From: an uncultured Butyricicoccus sp.
GTDB taxonomy: Bacteria > Bacillota > Clostridia > Oscillospirales > Butyricicoccaceae
Direction: 5' to 3'
Assembly (NCBI GenBank): GCA_900544475.1
Contig: UQVU01000113.1
Span: forward strand, 1-5,962
Length of the DNA stretch: 5,962 nucleotides
Shown: piece by piece, positions 1 through 5,960 of the stretch
Layout: the number at the start of each line of letters is the position of its first letter
Numbering within the stretch: position 1 is the first letter of the stretch
Made by a program: the position numbers and the translations under genes
Notes under the pieces: generated by a model
What the model saw: the letters and a program-made list of their open reading frames with translations, nothing else
Databases searched by the model: none
What the model was told of the DNA's origin: nothing

Positions 1-2197
1 GCCGAAGAACCATATGCAGGTGCTCGACGACGCGGATCTTTCGGTCATCTTCGAGTATATGACTCAGCATCATCAGGTAAAGGACATCGAGGCTACCCTC
101 GGTGCACAGCAGTCCGAGCGCAAGACCGAGCAGCCGGCGGAAAAGCCGCAGGAGAAGCCGGTCGAGAAGGCGCAGGAGTCGGCTCCGACCTCTTCCAAGG
201 TCAAGCAGGTGCACCGCATCGACACACGCGGCACCGGTGACGTCAACCTCGCCAAGTACGACGACCACGTTGACAAGCTCGTTGATGCAAAGGCGGAGCG
301 CATGGAGTCCAAGGGCCCGAAGAAGCAGAAGCTCACCAAGAAGTCCGACCAGCGCTCCAAGCCGTTCGGCAACAAGCGCCGTCAGGAGGAGCAGGAGAAG
401 ATGCGCCGCCTGCAGCGTCAGCAGCAGATGGCAGCGCTCAAGAAAATTCCGGTCAAGGTCATGATCCCGGACGAGATCTCGGTCGGCGAGCTGGCTTCCC
501 GCATGAAGCGCACCGCAGCGGACGTTATCAAGGGTCTCATCAAGCTCGGCGTCATGGCGTCCATCTCCGAGGTCATCGACTTCGATACCGCCGCTATCGT
601 TGCGGAGGAAATGGGCTGCAAGGTCGAGAAGGAAGTTCACGTTACCATCGAGGAGCAGCTGTTCGACGAGCACGAGGATAAGGCAGAGGAGCTTCAGCCC
701 CGTGATCCGGTCGTTGTCGTCATGGGTCACGTTGACCACGGCAAGACCTCTCTGCTCGACGCCATCCGCAAGACCAAGGTCACCGCAGGCGAGGCCGGCG
801 GCATCACTCAGCACATCGGTGCATACCGCGTCACGATCAACGACAAGCCGATCACCTTCCTCGACACCCCGGGCCACGCGGCGTTCACCTCCATGCGTGC
901 ACGCGGCGCTCAGGTCACCGATATTGCCATTCTGGTCGTTGCAGCGGACGACGGCGTCATGCCGCAGACCATCGAGGCGATCAACCACGCCAAGGCGGCG
1001 GAGGTTCCGATCATCGTTGCGGTCAACAAGATCGACAAGCCGGGCGCAAACCCGGACCGCGTGCTTCAGCAGCTGACCGAGTACGAACTCGTACCGGAGG
1101 CATGGGGCGGCGACACCATCGTATGCGAAATCTCCGCGAAGTTCGGTCAGGGCATCGACAACCTGCTCGAAATGGTTCTGCTGACTGCGGAAATGGCTGA
1201 CCTCAAGGCAAACCCGAACCGCAAGGCGCATGGTACCGTCATCGAGGCGAAGCTCGACAAGGGCCGCGGCCCGGTTGCAACCCTGCTCGTTCAGAACGGC
1301 ACCCTGCACGCAGGCGATACGGTCATCGCCGGCACCTCTGTCGGCCGTGTCCGTGCCATGACCAACGACGACGGCAAGAAGATCGAGCAGGCAGGACCGT
1401 CTGTTCCGGTCGAGATCATCGGTCTGGCCGAGGTTCCGGGCGCAGGCGACATCTTCGATGCAGTTGACGACGAGAAGATGGCGCGCGAGCTGGTTGAGCA
1501 GCGCAAGGACAAGGAAAAGGAAGAGCGCAACAAGCTGTTCCACAAGGTAACGCTCGACAACCTGTTCGATTCCATTCAGCAGGGCGAGATGAAGGAGCTC
1601 AACATCATCGTCAAGGCAGACGTTCAGGGTTCTGTCGAGGCGGTTCGCGCTTCGCTTGAAAAGCTGTCGAACGAGGAGGTCCGCGTCCGCGTTATCCACG
1701 GCGCTGTCGGCGCGATCAACGAGTCCGACGTTATGCTTGCGGCGGCTTCCGGCGCTATCATTGTCGGCTTCAACGTCCGTCCGGACCGCACCGCAACCGA
1801 CTCCGCTGCACAGCAGGGCGTTGATATGCGTATGTACCGCGTCATTTATGATGCCATCGAGGAGATGGAGCAGGCGATGAAGGGCATGCTCGAGCCGAAG
1901 TTCAAGGAAGTGGTTCTCGGCCACGCAGAGGTACGCCAGGTATTCAAGATCACCGGTGCAGGCGCGGTTGCAGGCTGCTACGTACAGGACGGCAAGATTC
2001 AGCGTAACGCAGAAGTCCGTGTTGTACGCGACGGCATCGTATTCCACGAGGGCCACCTCAACACGCTCAAGCGCTTCAAGGACGACGTCAAGGAAGTCGC
2101 TGCTGCATACGAGTGCGGCATGAGCATCGAGAACTACAATGATATCAAGGAAGGCGATATCATTGAGTGCTTCGTGATGGAGGAAGTAAAACCCTGA
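1..2197 (+). CDS. infB: Translation initiation factor IF2, 5'-partial
   Basis: IF2 is the GTPase that places fMet-tRNA on the 30S subunit and promotes 50S joining. Base 1 completes an upstream codon, and the open frame enters from outside the window. The ATG at 14 is probably not the start, because PKNHMQVL around it looks like the end of the first IF2_N domain (compare VNNHMAML near the B. subtilis IF2 N-terminus), so some tens of residues are missing. Numbering from that Met: a charged Lys/Glu/Gln-rich linker at about 30-140, a second IF2_N domain at about 145-205, then the G domain with G1 GHVDHGKT (238-245), G3 DTPGH (284-288), G4 NKID (338-341) and G5 SAK (374-376). The EF-Tu-like domain II, IF2 domain III and the C-terminal fMet-tRNA-binding domain follow, up to a TGA at 2195-2197. 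All GTPase motifs are intact. A possible internal in-frame start lies at 401. Confidence 0.97.
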   Translation, partial: PKNHMQVLDDADLSVIFEYMTQHHQVKDIEATLGAQQSERKTEQPAEKPQEKPVEKAQESAPTSSKVKQVHRIDTRGTGDVNLAKYDDHVDKLVDAKAERMESKGPKKQKLTKKSDQRSKPFGNKRRQEEQEKMRRLQRQQQMAALKKIPVKVMIPDEISVGELASRMKRTAADVIKGLIKLGVMASISEVIDFDTAAIVAEEMGCKVEKEVHVTIEEQLFDEHEDKAEELQPRDPVVVVMGHVDHGKTSLLDAIRKTKVTAGEAGGITQHIGAYRVTINDKPITFLDTPGHAAFTSMRARGAQVTDIAILVVAADDGVMPQTIEAINHAKAAEVPIIVAVNKIDKPGANPDRVLQQLTEYELVPEAWGGDTIVCEISAKFGQGIDNLLEMVLLTAEMADLKANPNRKAHGTVIEAKLDKGRGPVATLLVQNGTLHAGDTVIAGTSVGRVRAMTNDDGKKIEQAGPSVPVEIIGLAEVPGAGDIFDAVDDEKMARELVEQRKDKEKEERNKLFHKVTLDNLFDSIQQGEMKELNIIVKADVQGSVEAVRASLEKLSNEEVRVRVIHGAVGAINESDVMLAAASGAIIVGFNVRPDRTATDSAAQQGVDMRMYRVIYDAIEEMEQAMKGMLEPKFKEVVLGHAEVRQVFKITGAGAVAGCYVQDGKIQRNAEVRVVRDGIVFHEGHLNTLKRFKDDVKEVAAAYECGMSIENYNDIKEGDIIECFVMEEVKP
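384..403 (+). promoter_or_regulatory. Possible internal ribosome binding site and in-frame start within infB
   Basis: AGGAGGAG (384-391) lies 9 bases before an in-frame ATG at 401-403, and a second AGGAG (393-397) is closer. Initiation here would give a shorter IF2 starting [10 protein letters not shown], just before the second IF2_N domain and lacking the N-terminal domain and charged linker. IF2 isoforms from internal starts are known in E. coli and B. subtilis. The purine run also simply encodes Glu-Glu-Gln-Glu-Lys, so it may be fortuitous. Confidence 0.3.
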
Positions 2198-2202
2198 CGG
2201 GT

Positions 2203-2233
2203 TATATAGGGGGGACTCTGTCCCCCCTATATA
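2203..2233 (+). repeat. 13-bp stem-loop right after infB (hairpin A1)
   Basis: Arm 2203-2215 (TATATAGGGGGGA) is perfectly complementary to 2221-2233, with the 5-base loop CTCTG. It starts five bases after the infB stop codon. No T-run follows (the next bases are CGAAAAAAG), so it is not a standard intrinsic terminator. It could protect the infB 3' end from exonucleases or slow polymerase. Confidence 0.85.
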
Positions 2234-2262
2234 CGAAAAAAGTTCCGAAGAAACTTTTTTCG
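2234..2262 (+). repeat. A-tract/T-tract hairpin (A2), possible weak terminator or attenuator
   Basis: CGAAAAAAGTT (2234-2244) pairs with AACTTTTTTCG (2252-2262) across a 7-base loop. The A6 and T6 tracts lie inside the stem, giving a roughly symmetric, AT-rich structure that could act weakly on either strand. It abuts A1 with no spacing. The word TCGATACCC at its 3' edge (2260-2268) recurs at 5833-5841. Confidence 0.7.
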
Positions 2263-2272
2263 ATACCCCCCT

Positions 2273-2293
2273 CGCCTTTGCACGGCAAAGGCG
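2273..2293 (+). repeat. 9-bp hairpin with ACG triloop (A3)
   Basis: CGCCTTTGC (2273-2281) pairs perfectly with GCAAAGGCG (2285-2293), leaving a 3-base loop. The GC-NNN-GC apex resembles hairpin B2 at 5872-5890. Confidence 0.8.
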
Positions 2294-2294
2294 G

Positions 2295-2314
2295 CTCGGG
2301 ACACGTGTCCCGAG
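2295..2314. repeat. Perfect 20-bp palindrome with CACGTG centre (A4)
   Basis: CTCGGGACACGTGTCCCGAG equals its own reverse complement over all 20 bases. With no central loop it is better suited to a double-stranded site for a dimeric protein than to an RNA hairpin, although RNA could fold with the central bases unpaired. It lies one base after A3. Confidence 0.85.
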
Positions 2315-2322
2315 GCAGTGGT

Positions 2323-2351
2323 ATAAAAGTCCGGCAGAGCTGGACTTTTAT
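2323..2351 (+). repeat. Long-stem ATAAAAGTCC hairpin (A5)
   Basis: ATAAAAGTCC (2323-2332) pairs with GGACTTTTAT (2342-2351). The stem extends inward by one G-T wobble and two GC pairs to the triloop AGA (2336-2338), 13 pairs in all. A matching design with different arm sequence lies at 5891-5923. Confidence 0.8.
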
Positions 2352-2363
2352 GGGGATTTTTAT

Positions 2364-2386
2364 GGCCTCGCGCTGCGGCGCGGGCC
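2364..2386 (+). repeat. GC-rich hairpin with one bulged base (A6)
   Basis: GGCC-T-CGCGC (2364-2373) pairs with GCGCGGGCC (2378-2386) around a 4-base loop TGCG, with T2368 bulged. The word CCTCGCGC (2366-2373) recurs at 5846-5853, also as the left arm of a GC-rich hairpin. Confidence 0.65.
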
Positions 2387-2387
2387 T

Positions 2388-2410
2388 CAAAATGCGTTTT
2401 GCGCATTTTG
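2388..2410 (+). repeat. 9-bp CAAAATGCG hairpin (A7)
   Basis: CAAAATGCG (2388-2396) is perfectly complementary to CGCATTTTG (2402-2410) with loop TTTTG. It is the last hairpin in the run. The remaining 2411-2459 leads to the rbfA ribosome binding site, and I see no convincing promoter there. Confidence 0.75.
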
Positions 2411-2459
2411 TTCAGGGGCTGTATTGTGCCCGAAGTAACACTATAACCCATCCTGAAAA

Positions 2460-2465
2460 AGGAGG
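2460..2465 (+). promoter_or_regulatory. rbfA ribosome binding site
   Basis: AGGAGG lies 11 bases before the ATG at 2477. The core is consensus but the spacing is slightly long. It supports ATG 2477 as the rbfA start and shows that rbfA is translated independently after the long hairpin spacer. Confidence 0.85.
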
Positions 2466-2476
2466 TTTCACCATAT

Positions 2477-2848
2477 ATGTCTACTCGAATTGATCGTATT
2501 TCCGAAGAAGTGATGAAGGCGCTCGCGGAGGCGCTGCGCTCGGTCAAGGACCCGCGCGTGCAGGAGGCCATGGTTTCGGTCGTTCACTGCGACGTGACGA
2601 ACGACCTGCGCTACGCAAAGTGCTATATCTCGGTGCTCGGCAGCGAGCAGCAGGCGAAGGACGTCATGAAGGGTCTGAGGTCTGCGTCCGGCTGGCTGCG
2701 CCGCGAGGTAGGCCGCCGCGTTCAGCTGCGCTATGCGCCTGAGCTGGTCTTTGAACTGGACGAGTCCATCACGCGCGGTGCGCACATCTCGGAACTGCTT
2801 CACGAACTGAAAAACGAAGGCAGACTCGGAGGGGAGGACGAAGAATGA
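2477..2848 (+). CDS. rbfA: Ribosome-binding factor A
   Basis: RbfA is a small cytoplasmic protein that binds the 30S subunit and assists late maturation of the 16S rRNA 5' region; in E. coli it is needed for growth in the cold. The 123-residue product has the usual length. It shows the family pattern in order: an N-terminal helix (MSTRIDRISEEVMKALAEAL), DPRV at about 26-29, the central strand DLRYAKCYISVLG, the KH-type segment SASGWLRREVGRRVQLRYAP, then PELVFELDES and a C-terminal helix that ends in an acidic tail. It starts after the 279-base hairpin spacer that follows infB, and its stop overlaps the next start by four bases (ATGA, 2845-2848), implying translational coupling to the phosphoesterase gene. 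Confidence 0.95.
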   Translation: MSTRIDRISEEVMKALAEALRSVKDPRVQEAMVSVVHCDVTNDLRYAKCYISVLGSEQQAKDVMKGLRSASGWLRREVGRRVQLRYAPELVFELDESITRGAHISELLHELKNEGRLGGEDEE

Positions 2849-3804
2849 TCGTGAGCGTTGCAGAAGCGGCTGCCGCACTGCAGGCGCATGACGATATTCT
2901 CATCCTGACCCACCGCCGCCCGGACGGCGACACGGCCGGCTGCGCCGGTGCGCTGTGCCGGGGTCTGCGCCAGATCGGCAAGCGGGCGTATATTCTGGAA
3001 AATCCGGAAATCACGAAGCGCTACGCACCGATGATTACATCCTGTTATCCGCCGGAAGGATTTAACCCTGCGTATATCGTTTCGACCGACATCGCGGAGG
3101 AAAAGCTGTTTCCCGACACGGCGGAGCAGTACAAGGGCAGAGTCGATCTGGTCATCGACCACCACGGCTCGAACAACGGCTTCGGCGAGAAGAACCTCAT
3201 TCGTGCGGACGCAGGCGCGTGCGCCGAGGTGCTGTATGATGTGCTGGCGGCGCTTGGCTGCCGTCTGACGCGCGAGATCGCGGAGTGCATTTATGTCGGC
3301 GTCTCGACCGATACTGGCTGCTTCAAGTTTTCGAATACGACCGCGCACACCCATGCGGTCGCGGCGGCCTGCCTGACGGCGGGCATCGACGGCGGCGAAA
3401 TCAACCGCGTGCTGTTTGAAACCAAGTCGCGTCCGCGCTTCGAGATGGAGCGCATCGTATTCGACACGATGGAGTTCCACGAGAACGGCGCGATTGCGGT
3501 CGCGGTGCTCTGGCGACGCGACATCGACCACGTTGGCGCGGATATGGACGACCTGGACTCGATCGCGTCGCTTACCCGTCAGATCGAGGGCGTGCAGATC
3601 GGCATCACGCTGACCGAGAAGCCGGACGGCACGGTTCGCGTTTCCGTGCGCACGACCAAGGAAATGGACGCTTCGGCCATCTGCCAGAAGGTCGGCGGCG
3701 GCGGTCACGTCCGCGCGGCGGGCGCGAGCTTCACCTGCGGCATGAACGAGGCCAAGGCGGAAATGCTGCGCGTCGCAGAGGAGCAGTTCCATGCAGCAAA
3801 GTGA
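2845..3804 (+). CDS. nrnA: DHH/DHHA1 phosphoesterase, NrnA-like (nano-RNase / pAp phosphatase)
   Basis: This 319-residue protein is close to the usual length of the NrnA family, which degrades RNA di- to pentanucleotides and dephosphorylates pAp in the cytoplasm using metal ions. Metal-binding motifs are visible in order: H23-RRP-D27-G-D29, D82 in STDIAEE, the DHH signature D105-H106-H107, and D156 in GVSTDTG. The C-terminal DHHA1 substrate-binding domain carries GGGGH at 284-288 followed by R290-A-A. All key residues are present. The ATG at 2845 has AGGGGAGG seven bases upstream and overlaps the rbfA stop. The 3' end overlaps truB by 14 bases. The position between rbfA and truB is common in clostridia. 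The family is certain; the exact substrate is inferred, because related DHH proteins include cyclic-dinucleotide phosphodiesterases. Those usually carry extra membrane, PAS or GGDEF parts that are absent here. Confidence 0.9.
   Translation: MIVSVAEAAAALQAHDDILILTHRRPDGDTAGCAGALCRGLRQIGKRAYILENPEITKRYAPMITSCYPPEGFNPAYIVSTDIAEEKLFPDTAEQYKGRVDLVIDHHGSNNGFGEKNLIRADAGACAEVLYDVLAALGCRLTREIAECIYVGVSTDTGCFKFSNTTAHTHAVAAACLTAGIDGGEINRVLFETKSRPRFEMERIVFDTMEFHENGAIAVAVLWRRDIDHVGADMDDLDSIASLTRQIEGVQIGITLTEKPDGTVRVSVRTTKEMDASAICQKVGGGGHVRAAGASFTCGMNEAKAEMLRVAEEQFHAAK
3777..3783 (+). promoter_or_regulatory. truB ribosome binding site inside nrnA
   Basis: AGAGGAG ends seven bases before ATG 3791 and lies within the last codons of the phosphoesterase gene. 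It fixes the truB start and the 14-base overlap. Confidence 0.7.
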
Positions 3805-4708
3805 CCTTTCCGGCATTCTGCTGATGAACAAGCCGCAGGGCTTCACCTCGCACGACGTCGTTGCGAAGCTGCGCGGCATTCTGCACACGCGGAAAATCGG
3901 CCACGGCGGCACGCTTGACCCGCTGGCGACCGGCGTTCTGCCGGTGTTCATCGGCGGCGCGACCAAGGCGGCGGATTTCGCGGCGGCGCAGGACAAGGAA
4001 TACGTGGCCGGGTTCACCCTCGGCTACTGCACGGACACGCAAGACGTGACCGGTGAGATGTTGCAGACGAGCGAACGTTATGCGGCGGAATACGCGGTAA
4101 AACGCGCGGTCTGCGGCTTTATCGGTCCGCAGCAGCAGATTCCGCCCATGTACTCGGCGGTCAAGGTCAACGGCCAGAAGCTCTATGACCTCGCCCGGAA
4201 GGGCAGGGAGGTCGAGCGCCCGGCCCGCGACATTGTCGTGCACGAAATGGAGCTGCTTGACTTCGACGAGGACGCCCAGAAGGGCACGCTGCGGTGCGTG
4301 GTCAGCAAGGGCACTTACGTGCGCACGCTTGTAAACGACCTCGGCGAAAAGCTCGGCACGCTTGCCGTGCTGCACAGTCTGGTGCGCACGCGCTCGGGCG
4401 CGTATCCGATAGAGCAGTGCCGCAGCTTCGAGGACTGCGAGCAGGCGATGGCAAACGGCACGATGCAGCAGCTTCTGCTGCCGACGGACAGCCTGTTTGC
4501 CGAGCACCCGGCGGTAACGCTCACCGACGAGGGCGCGGAGCGCATCGCACGCGGTGCGGTCGTCTTTCCGCGTCAGGCGGACAGCCTGCCCGGAAGCGCG
4601 GGTGCGCTCTGCCGCGTCTATCATGAGGGACGCTTCCTCATGCTCGGGCAGGTGCGCGAGCTTGACAAGGGCGGTCTGGGACTGTTCGTGTACAAGAATT
4701 TCAAATAA
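3791..4708 (+). CDS. truB: tRNA pseudouridine(55) synthase
   Basis: TruB converts U55 in the T-loop of nearly all elongator tRNAs to pseudouridine and also helps tRNA folding. The 305-residue protein has the family layout. The N-terminal segment GILLMNKPQGFTSHDVV is followed by the catalytic loop KIGHGGTLDPLATGVLPV, with the catalytic Asp at residue 43. The YxxxFxLG-type strand appears as YVAGFTLG. Next come IPPMYSAVKVNGQKLYDLARKG (motif with the tyrosine that stacks in the active site) and SKGTYVRTLVNDLGEKLG. The last 60 or so residues form the PUA-like RNA-binding domain. In the catalytic loop GHGG replaces the GHTG of E. coli; this does not touch the aspartate. The gene overlaps nrnA by 14 bases and is followed by an AT-rich repeat spacer before ribF. 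No truncation or frameshift is seen. Confidence 0.96.
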   Translation: MQQSDLSGILLMNKPQGFTSHDVVAKLRGILHTRKIGHGGTLDPLATGVLPVFIGGATKAADFAAAQDKEYVAGFTLGYCTDTQDVTGEMLQTSERYAAEYAVKRAVCGFIGPQQQIPPMYSAVKVNGQKLYDLARKGREVERPARDIVVHEMELLDFDEDAQKGTLRCVVSKGTYVRTLVNDLGEKLGTLAVLHSLVRTRSGAYPIEQCRSFEDCEQAMANGTMQQLLLPTDSLFAEHPAVTLTDEGAERIARGAVVFPRQADSLPGSAGALCRVYHEGRFLMLGQVRELDKGGLGLFVYKNFK

Positions 4709-4714
4709 TTTAAG

Positions 4715-4799
4715 CTAATTAGAAATTAGGAATTACTAATTTGAAATCGGCACAGATATGGCCGTAATTACTAACTACTCATTACTAATTTCTGATTTC
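4715..4799. repeat. Inverted pair of five 7-base repeats in the truB-ribF spacer
   Basis: The left half (4715-4749) reads as five heptads: CTAATTA, GAAATTA, GGAATTA, CTAATTT, GAAATCG. The right half (4765-4799) reads as TAATTAC, TAACTAC, TCATTAC, TAATTTC, TGATTTC, which in reverse complement again fit a GNAATTA-like unit. The halves are each exactly 35 bases, separated by 15 bases (4750-4764). The outer parts pair best: the 17 bases starting at 4718 match the reverse complement of 4781-4797 at all but two positions. The element is strongly AT-rich beside GC-rich genes. It could be a MITE-like or slippage-derived repeat; no coding content is seen. Confidence 0.75.
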
Positions 4800-4800
4800 G

Positions 4801-4815
4801 AGAGGGGATTCCCTG
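4801..4815 (+). promoter_or_regulatory. ribF ribosome binding site, partly self-complementary
   Basis: AGAGGGGA (4801-4808) lies seven bases before ATG 4816 and supports that start. AGGG (4803-4806) could pair with CCCT (4811-4814) just before the ATG, a weak 4-bp hairpin over the site. No FMN riboswitch precedes it: the spacer is only 107 bases and is mostly heptad repeat. Confidence 0.55.
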
Positions 4816-5724
4816 ATGATAGAAGTTACAAAGCCCCGCGCGATTGCGCTCGGATACTTTGACGGCGTGCATCTGGGGCATCGTGCGCTCATGCAGAAGG
4901 CGGTCGAGCGGGCGAAGCAGATCGGCGGCACGAGCGCGGTGTTCACCTTCGATGTGCACCCGGATTCGGTCGTGATGGGCCGTCAGGTGCCGCTGTTGAC
5001 CGCGAACGCCTACCGCCGCGACGAGATCAAGATGCTCGGCGGCGTGGACGAGGTCATCTTCGGCCACTTTGACGAGCGGATGCAGCACATGGACTGGCGC
5101 GATTTCATCCACAAGATGCTCATCGGGCAGTTCCACGCCGGCTGGATCATTTCGGGACGCAACAACCGCTTTGGCTACAAGGGACTCGGCAACGCCGAGG
5201 GCATGGCGGTGGAGTGCGAAAAGGCCGGCATCGGCTACGACTGCATCGAGGACATCAAGGTGGACGGCATCGTGGTTTCCTCGACCTATATCCGTCAGCT
5301 GATCGCGCAGGGCGACATGGAGGGCGCGGCGAAGTTCCTCGGCCATCCGTACACCGTGACGGGCATCGTGGAGCACGGCCGCAGAGTCGGCACGAGCGTG
5401 CTCAAGGTGCCGACGGTCAACCTGCGTCTGCCGTCCGAGATGGCGCTGCCGCCGTATGGCGTGTACGCGACGCGCGTGCTGGTGGACGGCAAGAGCTATA
5501 TCGCCGCGACCAATATCGGCGTGAAGCCGACCTTCGTGGACGGCGGCGCACCGACCATCGAGCCGCATCTGCTCGATTTTTCGGGCGACCTGTACGGCAA
5601 GATGATCCACGTAGAGCTGCATAAGTTTCTGCGCCCGGAGATGCAGTTTGAGTCGGTCGAGGCGCTCAAAAACGCCATCGACGAAAATATCCGCCAGACC
5701 CGCGAACTTTTCGCGGAGAAATAA
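4816..5724 (+). CDS. ribF: Bifunctional riboflavin kinase / FAD synthetase
   Basis: RibF phosphorylates riboflavin to FMN and then adenylylates FMN to FAD in the cytoplasm. The 302-residue product has the normal two-domain length. The N-terminal nucleotidyltransferase (FAD synthetase) domain shows GYFDGVHLGH at 13-22, FDVHPDS at 45-51 and SSTYIR at 155-160. The C-terminal flavokinase domain, from about 178, shows PTVN at 199-202, PPYGVYA, NIGVKPTF and a C-terminal IEPHLLDFSGDLYG stretch with LHKFLRPE. Two motifs depart from the usual form: SGRNNRFG at 113-120, where an aromatic is usual at residue 117, and the ATP-site loop GTSVLKVPTVN, where most family members have GRxLGFPTAN. Both may be lineage variants. 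ATG 4816 fits the ribosome binding site and leaves 12 residues before the first motif, slightly short for the family. The gene follows truB as in B. subtilis (truB-ribC) and is closed by a terminator. Confidence 0.95.
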   Translation: MIEVTKPRAIALGYFDGVHLGHRALMQKAVERAKQIGGTSAVFTFDVHPDSVVMGRQVPLLTANAYRRDEIKMLGGVDEVIFGHFDERMQHMDWRDFIHKMLIGQFHAGWIISGRNNRFGYKGLGNAEGMAVECEKAGIGYDCIEDIKVDGIVVSSTYIRQLIAQGDMEGAAKFLGHPYTVTGIVEHGRRVGTSVLKVPTVNLRLPSEMALPPYGVYATRVLVDGKSYIAATNIGVKPTFVDGGAPTIEPHLLDFSGDLYGKMIHVELHKFLRPEMQFESVEALKNAIDENIRQTRELFAEK

Positions 5725-5773
5725 GCGGAAAAGAGTAAAAGGGTAAAAACGAAAAAGAGAAGAAGGAAAATAG

Positions 5774-5800
5774 AAAAGGACAGCCGAGGCTGTCCTTTTT
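5774..5800 (+). terminator. Rho-independent terminator of the operon
   Basis: AAAAGGACAGC (5774-5784) pairs perfectly with GCTGTCCTTTT (5789-5799) around loop CGAG, with the T-run 5796-5800 at its 3' side. The stem is GC-rich at the core and stands 49 bases after the ribF stop codon. The A-run on the left side means it could also work for a gene converging from the right. Confidence 0.93.
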
Positions 5801-5871
5801 GTATATCAATAAATTTCCGCGCAAGTAATTTCTCGATACCCTGCACCTCGCGCGGCAGCGCGCATAAAATA

Positions 5872-5890
5872 GAACCTGCGAAGCAGGTTC
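5872..5890 (+). repeat. 8-bp hairpin with GAA triloop (B2)
   Basis: GAACCTGC (5872-5879) pairs perfectly with GCAGGTTC (5883-5890). The apex form GC-NNN-GC matches A3 in the first cluster. Confidence 0.75.
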
Positions 5891-5923
5891 ATAAAAAGTC
5901 GGGGCGTGTACCTGACTTTTTAT
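5891..5923 (+). repeat. Long-stem ATAAAAAGTC hairpin (B3)
   Basis: ATAAAAAGTC (5891-5900) pairs with GACTTTTTAT (5914-5923). A G-T wobble and two GC pairs extend it inward, the same plan as A5 at 2323-2351 but with altered arms that still match each other. Confidence 0.75.
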
Positions 5924-5936
5924 ACCCTGAGAGGGA

Positions 5937-5960
5937 GAAAGTTTCCGTATGGGAACTTTC
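5937..5960 (+). repeat. GAAAGTTTCC hairpin at the window end (B4)
   Basis: GAAAGTTTCC (5937-5946) pairs with GGGAACTTTC (5951-5960) with one T-G wobble and loop GTAT. It resembles the reverse complement of A2 (AAAGTTTC, short loop, GGAACTTT). Confidence 0.7.

Noticed and set aside
14..16. ATG at 14 as the true infB start
   Set aside because: The frame is open to the left edge, there is no ribosome binding site in the visible 13 bases, and PKNHMQVL resembles the interior of the first IF2_N domain.
2234..2262. Firm intrinsic terminator after infB
   Set aside because: The stem is AT-rich, and the T-tract is inside the 3' arm with CG closing it. It may attenuate, but it lacks the GC core followed by a free T-run seen at 5774-5800.
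2203..2410. CRISPR array
   Set aside because: The repeats are different palindromes of unequal length and spacing, not identical direct repeats separated by unique spacers.
2442..2447. TATAAC as a -10 box for a promoter in front of rbfA
   Set aside because: At 16-18 base spacing the upstream hexamers (for example CTGTAT) match TTGACA poorly, and there is no extended -10 TG. Possible but not supported.
2167..2493. Open frame of 108 codons across the infB-rbfA spacer, and frames on the opposite strand
   Set aside because: It is made of the palindromic repeats, has no ribosome binding site and overlaps both infB and rbfA. The translation has no recognisable protein features and does not resemble YlxP.
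2800..4017. Long antisense open frame (405 codons) opposite nrnA and truB, with similar ones at 3731-4624 and 4771-5622
   Set aside because: They lie fully opposite well-supported genes, have low-complexity Arg/Ala/His/Asp-rich translations typical of the complement of GC-rich codons, and match no family I recognise.
4741..4770. TTGAAA (4741-4746) with TAATTA (4765-4770) as a ribF promoter
   Set aside because: The -10 match is poor and both words are produced by the heptad repeat, so chance is a sufficient explanation.
4709..4815. FMN riboswitch upstream of ribF
   Set aside because: The spacer is too short for the usual RFN element plus expression platform, and none of its conserved GC-rich paired blocks is visible.
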